From positions 1 through 9,449 of the forward strand of contig JAFOHH010000171.1 in NCBI GenBank assembly GCA_017421905.1: a stretch of 9,449 bases of DNA, written 5' to 3'. A program made the position numbers and the translations under genes. This stretch comes from Clostridia bacterium (GTDB taxonomy: Bacteria > Bacillota > Clostridia > Christensenellales > Borkfalkiaceae). Numbering within the stretch: the first letter of the stretch is position 1; each line of letters starts with the position of its first letter. Of this stretch, positions 1 to 4,629 are shown piece by piece. The notes beneath the pieces are model-generated. The model was given only the letters and a program-made list of their open reading frames with translations, had not been told where the DNA came from and ran no database searches.

Positions 1-1
1 C

Positions 2-523
2 GGCACGTTTGAAAACGAACGCGTTACCGTAGAGCTCGTCTTAAAAAAGACCTTGCGCACCACCTCGTTCGGGGTGTTCGGCATAAAAGAAGAAGTCCTT
101 TTTTCCGCCGTTTCCTCTGCAACCACGGCTAACTTAAAGGCGGAAGGGAATCGCATCACGGGCGGCGTAAACGCTAGCGAGGGCGACTATCTCTTCCTTT
201 CTTTACCGTACGAGCAAGGCTACAAGGCGCGCGTAAACGGCAAGACTACGCCGCTATTTTGCACGCTGGATGGTTTTTCCGCCATCGCTTTACAACAGGG
301 CAGTAACGAAATCGTCATTACCTACCGCCCGCAAGGGCTGTTGCTCGGCGTATTTGCCACCCTTTGCGGCGTTGGTTTCCTTGCCATTTTAGTTGCTTTT
401 TCCAACAGTTTGCGATATAATAAGATTATGGGAACTTTCGCAACCTACGCCGTAACGGCAATAAGCGCACTTTGCGTGGCTATGGTGTACGTTATCCCCA
501 TACTCGTTTATTATATAACTTAA
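2..523 (+). CDS. YfhO-family membrane protein, C-terminal part (5' end outside window)
   Basis: The frame is open from base 2, so the TTG at 53 is an internal Leu codon and the gene begins upstream of the window; 173 residues are visible. The first part is a soluble beta-rich segment with the pattern YEQGYKARVNGK, then GF, then a G-x-N-E-I-V-I-TYRPQG stretch. This matches the C-terminal extracytoplasmic end of YfhO-type proteins (consensus: Y-x-x-GW-x-x-x-V-x-GK, then an I-x-L-x-Y-x-P-x-G strand). Two hydrophobic helices follow, at about residues 112-134 and 146-171. YfhO proteins are large polytopic GT-C-like membrane proteins; in Bacillus subtilis YfhO takes part in glycosylating lipoteichoic acid, so an envelope glycosylation role is likely here. 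The family call rests on the C-terminal end only. The gene stops 47 bases before the tmRNA, with no U-tailed terminator between them. Confidence 0.72.
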   Translation, partial: GTFENERVTVELVLKKTLRTTSFGVFGIKEEVLFSAVSSATTANLKAEGNRITGGVNASEGDYLFLSLPYEQGYKARVNGKTTPLFCTLDGFSAIALQQGSNEIVITYRPQGLLLGVFATLCGVGFLAILVAFSNSLRYNKIMGTFATYAVTAISALCVAMVYVIPILVYYIT

Positions 524-526
524 TTT

Positions 527-565
527 TTATGCTGGTGGGGGGATGAATACTTGCCACTAGCATAA
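527..565 (+). other. 12-bp hairpin just upstream of the mature tmRNA 5' end
   Basis: Bases 527-538 pair with 554-565 in a 12-bp stem with one G-U wobble and a 15-nt loop rich in G. No U-run follows on +, so it is not a standard intrinsic terminator for the upstream gene. An AT-rich stretch at 509-519, including TATAAC at 514-519, could serve as a -10 box, but I see no convincing -35. If it did, the transcript would start near 526 and this hairpin would be the 5' leader of pre-tmRNA, removed by RNase P at 570/571. That role is inference. Confidence 0.45.
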
Positions 566-570
566 CCTAC

Positions 571-922
571 GGGCCAGTTGCAGATTCGATTGCGTGCTGC
601 GCCGCCGTAAGCATACCAAAGTCGCCCGGTCTTTGTAAAAAGGGGCATTTAAATTTAAACGCTAATTCTAACGAATTCGCATACGCTGCTTAATTGCGCG
701 TTGTCCGCCCGTGCTACCTGCAGGTACGGTTTCGGGCATCAGTTAAACGGCAGGGAACGGCTATTCTCCTAAAAAGGCGAGGAAGTAGCGGCACTTTCGT
801 CTTTCACGGTAAAACCACTCCGTTTATCGAGTGTTTTTACAAGGGATTAAAGGTAAACTAAGTATGTAGAAAGCGACGGTTACGTTCGTAAGACCCGGGT
901 GCAAGTCCCGGCTGGTCCACCA
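571..922 (+). ncRNA. ssrA: Transfer-messenger RNA (tmRNA), one-piece
   Basis: tmRNA rescues stalled ribosomes with SmpB by acting first as alanyl-tRNA, then as template for a degradation tag. The ends are set by the acceptor stem: GGGCCAG (571-577) pairs with CTGGTCC (912-918), followed by discriminator A919 and encoded CCA (920-922). The third pair is G573-U916, the G3-U70 identity element of alanyl-tRNA synthetase. The T-stem CCGGG/CCCGG (895-899/907-911) closes a 7-nt loop, TGCAAGT. The conserved GATTCGA of the 5' tRNA-like domain is at 583-589. The resume codon GCT is at 661, 90 nt from the 5' end, and the tag frame ends at TAA 691-693. Downstream, an arm formed by GCCCG (707-711) with CGGGC (733-737) and the TACC/GGTA palindrome (715-726) fits the pseudoknot region. 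The length of 352 nt is normal. The gene is intact and not permuted. Confidence 0.96.
661..693 (+). other. tmRNA tag reading frame, peptide ANSNEFAYAA
   Basis: The frame GCT AAT TCT AAC GAA TTC GCA TAC GCT GCT TAA lies at the usual distance inside ssrA. With the tRNA-borne Ala the added tag is A-ANSNEFAYAA. Ala-Asn at the start and Ala-Ala at the end are typical of bacterial tags. The residue before the final Ala-Ala is Tyr, where the E. coli tag has Leu (LAA). The other two frames do not give a tag-like peptide. Confidence 0.9.
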
Positions 923-1017
923 AATTTTACTCGCCGTTGGGCGCGCATCAAGCCCTACAAGCATAATTTGCCCTGCGGCACAACCAAAGAAACACTCTAA
1001 TATTTAGGAGAACGGTT

Positions 1018-3105
1018 ATGAAAGAGAACAAAATTCTCAGCGTGTTCGGAAAATACGTGTTTAGCGATGACGTAATGGCAGGTCGCCTTCCTAAGGAAAC
1101 GTACGCATCTTTACAAGCCTGCATTGCCGAAAATCGCCCCTTAACGCTGGAAATCGCCAACGTCGTAGCTACGGAAATGAAAAACTGGGCAATGGAGCTG
1201 GGTGCAACCCACTTTACCCATTGGTTTCAACCTATGACGGGTGTTACCGCCGAAAAGCACGATAGCTTTTTAGAGCTGGAACAGGGCAAACCCATCGTAA
1301 AGTTCTCCGGTAAAATGCTCATTAAAGGAGAATCGGATGCAAGCTCCTTTCCCTCGGGCGGCCTCCGCGCCACCTTCGAAGCGCGCGGCTACACCGTTTG
1401 GGATCCCACTTCCTACGCTTTCGTAAAAGGCGGCACGCTGTATATTCCCACGGCGTTTTGCAGTTACGGGGGAGAATCGTTAGATAAAAAAACCCCCCTC
1501 CTTCGCTCTATGGAGGTGGTAGATAGAGAGGCGCGCAAGGTGCTTTCCTTGTTCGGTAAAAAGGGCAAGGTAACCGCTACCGTCGGTGCAGAGCAAGAAT
1601 ATTTCTTAATCGATAAATCGGTATACGAAAAGCGTTTCGACCTCTTTACTTGCGGCAGAACGCTCTACGGCGCAAAACCCCCCAAGGGTCAAGAGCTGGA
1701 CGATCACTACTTTGGTAAAATTAAAGATCGCGTAGCAAGCTATATGGCAGAATTAGACCGCGAGCTGTGGGAGCTCGGCGTATTTGCCAAAACCAAGCAT
1801 AACGAGGCAGCTCCTGCTCAGCACGAGCTTGCTCCCATTTACGAAACGAATAACATCGCAGCCGACCACAATCAGCTGATGATGGCGCTTATGAAGAGCA
1901 TTGCCAACCGCCACGGTATGGTGTGCCTGCTGCACGAAAAACCCTTCGAGGGGGTAAGCGGCAGCGGTAAGCACAACAACTGGTCTTTGCAAACGGAAGA
2001 AGAAAATCTGCTCCGCGCAGGCTCTAACCCTGCCGAAAATTTGCAGTTTTTACTCTTTTTAACAGCGGTTATTAAGGCGGTAGACGAATATCAAGATCTC
2101 CTCCGCATTTCGGTAGCCAGCGCTAGCAACGATCACCGCTTAGGCGCGTGCGAAGCGCCCCCCGCTATTTTATCTATGTTCCTTGGCGGCGAGCTTACCG
2201 ATATTTTAGAATCGATGGACGAAGGTAAAAACTTCTGCGCCAAGCAGGCAGACGAGCTTGTAACCGGCGTTTCGGTATTTACCCATTTCAATAAAGATAA
2301 AAACGATAGAAACCGCACCAGCCCCTTTGCTTTTACGGGCAACAAGTTCGAGTTCCGTATGGTTGGCAGTATGCAATCTATTGCAGAGCCCAACGTCGTA
2401 CTCAACTCCGCCGTAGCAAAATCACTTTCCGATTTCTACGACGAATTAAAAGACGCAACCGATTTCCCCGCCGCATGCAAAGCACTAATCGGCAGAGTAT
2501 ACCACGATCACAAGCGCATTGTATATAACGGCAACAACTATTCGGAAGAATGGGTAAAAGAGGCGGAAAAACGCGGTCTTTCCAACTATAAAACGACGGT
2601 AGATGCCGCAGTGCATTATCTCGATCGAAAGAATATCGATCTCTTCTCTCGCTTTAACGTATTAACCGAGGCAGAAATGCGCTCCCGCTACGAAATTATG
2701 ATGGAAGTATATTCCAAGCAAATCGTAATCGAAGCGGATACCATGCTGGAAATGCTGCGCAAGGATATTCTCCCCGGCGTATTAAAATACAAGTCGCAAG
2801 CGGCAGAGTGTTATAACGCCGTTGCCGCAACGGGCATTGAAAGCGATCTTTCGGTAGAAGAAGATCTTCTCCTCCAGCTCGGTAAGCAAACGGCAGCAAT
2901 GCTATCAGGCGAAAAGGCTCTTACCGCCGCTGTAGCAAAGGTAAAAGAGGCGTACTCGCAAGCAAAAGCCGAGCTTTGCCGCGACGAAGTACTCCCCGCA
3001 ATGCTCGCTTTAAGAGAAGCGGTAGACGCAGCGGAAACGATTGTAGGCAGAGAATATTGGGGCTTGCCCGATTACGGCGATATTTTGTACAGCGTAAAAT
3101 ATTAA
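1018..3105 (+). CDS. glnN: Glutamine synthetase, class III (GSIII)
   Basis: ATP-dependent condensation of glutamate and ammonia to glutamine in the cytoplasm, the main entry for ammonia assimilation. At 695 residues it has the length of GSIII (about 700-730), far above GSI (about 450). Recognisable parts in order: an N-terminal region with FTHWFQPMTG (66-75); the metal/glutamate strand VGAEQEYFLID (189-199); NEAAPAQHE (262-270); KHNNWS (318-323), the GSIII form of the ATP-site loop; and NRTSPFAFTGNKFEFR (432-447), equivalent to the Arg-rich substrate site of other classes. A GSIII-specific helical C-terminal extension follows. No GSI adenylylation motif is evident. The start is ATG 1018, with AGGAG (1006-1010) 7 bases upstream. 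The 95-bp gap after ssrA shows no clear terminator; TTGGGC (937) with CATAAT (962) is only a weak possible promoter, with a 19-bp spacer. No riboswitch was recognised. A small membrane protein gene follows and is probably coupled. Confidence 0.96.
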   Translation: MKENKILSVFGKYVFSDDVMAGRLPKETYASLQACIAENRPLTLEIANVVATEMKNWAMELGATHFTHWFQPMTGVTAEKHDSFLELEQGKPIVKFSGKMLIKGESDASSFPSGGLRATFEARGYTVWDPTSYAFVKGGTLYIPTAFCSYGGESLDKKTPLLRSMEVVDREARKVLSLFGKKGKVTATVGAEQEYFLIDKSVYEKRFDLFTCGRTLYGAKPPKGQELDDHYFGKIKDRVASYMAELDRELWELGVFAKTKHNEAAPAQHELAPIYETNNIAADHNQLMMALMKSIANRHGMVCLLHEKPFEGVSGSGKHNNWSLQTEEENLLRAGSNPAENLQFLLFLTAVIKAVDEYQDLLRISVASASNDHRLGACEAPPAILSMFLGGELTDILESMDEGKNFCAKQADELVTGVSVFTHFNKDKNDRNRTSPFAFTGNKFEFRMVGSMQSIAEPNVVLNSAVAKSLSDFYDELKDATDFPAACKALIGRVYHDHKRIVYNGNNYSEEWVKEAEKRGLSNYKTTVDAAVHYLDRKNIDLFSRFNVLTEAEMRSRYEIMMEVYSKQIVIEADTMLEMLRKDILPGVLKYKSQAAECYNAVAATGIESDLSVEEDLLLQLGKQTAAMLSGEKALTAAVAKVKEAYSQAKAELCRDEVLPAMLALREAVDAAETIVGREYWGLPDYGDILYSVKY

Positions 3106-3109
3106 GGTG
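3104..3109 (+). promoter_or_regulatory. Ribosome binding site AAGGTG overlapping the glnN stop
   Basis: AAGGTG matches the 3' half of the Shine-Dalgarno consensus, so its short 3-base spacing to ATG 3113 is appropriate. It covers the alternative GTG start at 3107, which makes ATG 3113 the better start. It also includes the last two bases of the glnN stop codon, which suggests translational coupling. Confidence 0.6.
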
Positions 3110-3112
3110 TAT

Positions 3113-3613
3113 ATGAAACTGAGTTTTATTAGCCGCATGCAAGGGGAAGAAATCGAAAAAACCCCAAATAAAAAATTGCATCACGCAGATGCAAAAAGCT
3201 TTTTAGACGGCAAAGTTACAAAAACTACATTCTTGTTTGAAATCGGCAGTATTACAAAGTCCGACCGCTTTACCAAGTACCGTTATAGCGGAAAGATAAC
3301 GGAAAAGCAGGGGAAAACGCTTTTTTCCGGAGAAATTTCCAAAACCAAGGAGGCAAAAACTGCGGATACCATTTCCGCCGCTGTGTTTGCCGCGCTCCTT
3401 GCAACCTTTACGGGCATTCTCGGGTTTTTATTCTCGGGCAAGCTTTTATACGCCGCTATTTTTGCGGCGGTGTTTGCGCTCGTCGGCATTCTTATCAATA
3501 TGGGTACCGACCGCAAAGAATTTAAAGGCACGGTTTCCTTTTTTAAACAGTATATGAAAAAAGTTTTCCGCGCCGAGGTAGAAGAAGATCCTACCGCAAA
3601 ACGAAAAAAATAA
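3113..3613 (+). CDS. Hypothetical protein with two transmembrane helices
   Basis: I do not recognise this 166-residue protein. Residues 1-80 are polar and lysine-rich, with a beta-strand-like pattern (FLFEIGSITKSDRFTKYRYSG at 40-60) and no signal peptide. Two adjacent hydrophobic segments follow, at about 86-108 and 110-130, separated by only a Gly-Lys turn, so they form a helical hairpin. The tail (131-166) is basic and then acidic, ending KRKK. Both soluble ends would therefore lie on the same, probably cytoplasmic, side. The start was set at ATG 3113 because AAGGTG (3104-3109) sits just upstream; a GTG at 3107 would add two residues. It lies 7 bases after glnN and is followed by the terminator, so it is probably cotranscribed with glutamine synthetase. 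A link to nitrogen metabolism is only inference from position. That it is a real gene is supported by a good RBS, its fit between glnN and the terminator, and codon use like its neighbours. Confidence 0.8.
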   Translation: MKLSFISRMQGEEIEKTPNKKLHHADAKSFLDGKVTKTTFLFEIGSITKSDRFTKYRYSGKITEKQGKTLFSGEISKTKEAKTADTISAAVFAALLATFTGILGFLFSGKLLYAAIFAAVFALVGILINMGTDRKEFKGTVSFFKQYMKKVFRAEVEEDPTAKRKK

Positions 3614-3622
3614 CAGGATACG

Positions 3623-3656
3623 AAAAAAGCGCTTCGCTATTGCGAAACGCTTTTTT
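3623..3656. terminator. Bidirectional intrinsic terminator between convergent genes
   Basis: AAAAAAGCG (3623-3631) pairs with CGCTTTTTT (3648-3656), and TTCGC (3633-3637) with GCGAA (3642-3646), around a TATT loop with a single C-A mismatch. The T-run (3651-3656, then ATTT) ends + transcription after the small membrane protein gene. The A-run on the other side gives a T-run on the minus strand, so it also ends transcription of the AraC-family gene, whose stop is 35 bases away. Confidence 0.92.
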
Positions 3657-3690
3657 ATTTTACAAAATTTTAGTAGTCGCCGCCCGTTTG

Positions 3691-4473
3691 TCAGCGTTCG
3701 TCGTCGGTTATATTTTTTCCAAAATATTTTTTATAGATGCGCGAAACGTAATTTTCGTCGTCGTAGCCCGATAAAATCCCCGCTTCTTTCACGGTAAGTC
3801 CGCGTTCTGTCAGCTCTTTTACGCGCGCAAGCTTTGTGCGGTTAATAAATTCAACCAGCGTTTGTCCCGTAGCACGGCGAAACAGGTTGGAAAGATATCC
3901 CACGCTAAGCCCCACGTTTTCGGCAATTTCGGCAACGTACAGCTTGCGGTCTATGTGTGTGGCAATATATCGTTTTGCCTTTTCCGCATACAAAAAATGG
4001 CCATAGCTTTCTTTTTCGGTAGAAATTTTAGCATACTCGGCAGAAATTTCCGCAAGCAAATACAAAACGTCGCTTGCAAGCTTTACCGTCGTGGTGCGGC
4101 AAAGGGTAAATTCGTTTACGATGCGGCGCAGGCGTTTCACAAACTTTTCCGAGGCAGGCGGCGAAATATAATGCGGTAAACACAAATCCGTTCCCTCGGT
4201 AAAATTAATTGCAAATCCAACGGTAATATGCTGCTGTTTTCCCTCACAATAACACCGTATTCCGTCTGTCGAACGGATATGCACGGAAAGCGCACCCTCC
4301 GGAACAATATCCTTCCTATCGTCCTGTTCAACCGTTACGGCTCCGCATAAGTTATAAGAAATTTCAATAAAATTTTCCTGTTTAGGAAAGGTAATATCGT
4401 AATTGTCGCTGCTATATTCGTGTGCAAAGGCAATGCTGGGCAGAGAACATAGAGAAATAGAATGTGTTTTCAT
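3691..4473 (-). CDS. AraC-family transcriptional regulator
   Basis: A 260-residue DNA-binding protein, probably an activator of the divergent operon. The C-terminal AraC/XylS domain (about 162-254) has two helix-turn-helix motifs: VAEIAENVGLSVGYLSNLFRR (180-200) and VKEAGILSGYDDENYVSRIYKKYFG (228-252), the second carrying the family signature in the form GYDDENYVSRIYKKYFG. Residues about 15-100 are beta-rich and fit the cupin-like ligand-sensing domain of this family (YNLCGAVTVEQ, then IVPEGALSVH); a central helical linker follows (about 105-155). The start is ATG at 4473, because GAGGTGG lies at the right distance. An upstream TTG at 4518 and an ATG at 4494 extend the frame but lack a ribosome binding site. 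It is divergent from the glycyl radical enzyme gene with 156 bp between, the usual arrangement for a local regulator. The effector cannot be deduced; it is presumably the pathway substrate or a related metabolite. Confidence 0.92.
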   Translation of the reverse strand: MKTHSISLCSLPSIAFAHEYSSDNYDITFPKQENFIEISYNLCGAVTVEQDDRKDIVPEGALSVHIRSTDGIRCYCEGKQQHITVGFAINFTEGTDLCLPHYISPPASEKFVKRLRRIVNEFTLCRTTTVKLASDVLYLLAEISAEYAKISTEKESYGHFLYAEKAKRYIATHIDRKLYVAEIAENVGLSVGYLSNLFRRATGQTLVEFINRTKLARVKELTERGLTVKEAGILSGYDDENYVSRIYKKYFGKNITDDER

Positions 4474-4476
4474 AAT

Positions 4477-4483
4477 CCACCTC
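4477..4483 (-). promoter_or_regulatory. Ribosome binding site GAGGTGG of the AraC-family gene
   Basis: On the minus strand GAGGTGG precedes ATG 4473 by 3 bases, the short spacing expected for a match to the GGTG half of the consensus. It decides the start over the longer frame opening at 4518. Confidence 0.7.
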
Positions 4484-4489
4484 GCAAAT

Positions 4490-4518
4490 AGCATACCATA
4501 AAAAGGAGGGGTTTGCAA
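4490..4518 (-). promoter_or_regulatory. Possible promoter of the AraC-family gene
   Basis: On the minus strand TTGCAA (4518-4513), a 17-bp spacer and TATGCT (4495-4490) form a sigma-70-like pair. A TG one base before the -10 makes it an extended -10 (TGGTATGCT). The transcript would begin near 4483 and carry only about 10 untranslated bases, just reaching the ribosome binding site. That short leader lowers confidence. Confidence 0.45.
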
Positions 4519-4539
4519 GTCTTAACGTCAAAAAAATCT

Positions 4540-4570
4540 CATAATAATCCAGAAAAAACACAATAATCTA
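4540..4570 (+). promoter_or_regulatory. Direct-repeat operator candidate for the AraC-family regulator
   Basis: CATAATAATCCA (4540-4551) and CACAATAATCTA (4559-4570) are identical at 10 of 12 positions and lie 19 bp apart start to start, about two helical turns. The second copy directly abuts the -35 box at 4571. AraC/XylS proteins typically bind tandem direct half-sites with this kind of spacing next to -35. Assignment to this regulator is inference from position. Confidence 0.55.
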
Positions 4571-4599
4571 TTGATTTTTATTTTGCGGTGTATTACAAT
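4571..4599 (+). promoter_or_regulatory. Sigma-70 promoter of the glycyl radical enzyme operon
   Basis: TTGATT (4571-4576), a 17-bp spacer and TACAAT (4594-4599) match the consensus at 4 of 6 and 5 of 6 positions. The start of transcription would fall near 4606, giving a leader of about 24 bases that includes AAGGAGG (4616-4622). Confidence 0.72.
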
Positions 4600-4608
4600 G
4601 GTATTACA
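4590..4608 (+). repeat. Tandem GTATTACA repeat over the -10 box
   Basis: GTATTACA occurs at 4590-4597 and again at 4601-4608, 11 bp apart, which is one helical turn. The first copy overlaps the -10 element and the second covers the expected transcription start. It could be a second protein site, such as a repressor or an initiation-region element, or chance in AT-rich DNA. Confidence 0.4.
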
Positions 4609-4629
4609 GCAAAATAAGGAGGAAAGGAT

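Noticed and set aside
537..560. GGGGGGATGAATAC-type start looked like a possible tmRNA 5' end.
   Set aside because: It cannot pair with the 3' acceptor strand CTGGTCC; GGGCCAG at 571-577 pairs fully with it and is followed by the conserved GATTCGA.
880..922. T-arm and CCA end suggesting a separate tRNA gene.
   Set aside because: There is no anticodon arm at tRNA distance; the 5' acceptor partner lies 340 bases upstream with a tag frame between, so it is the tmRNA 3' domain.
4474..4518. Longer AraC-family protein starting at TTG 4518 or ATG 4494.
   Set aside because: Neither has a ribosome binding site, and the added residues would cross the likely promoter; ATG 4473 has GAGGTGG at the right distance.
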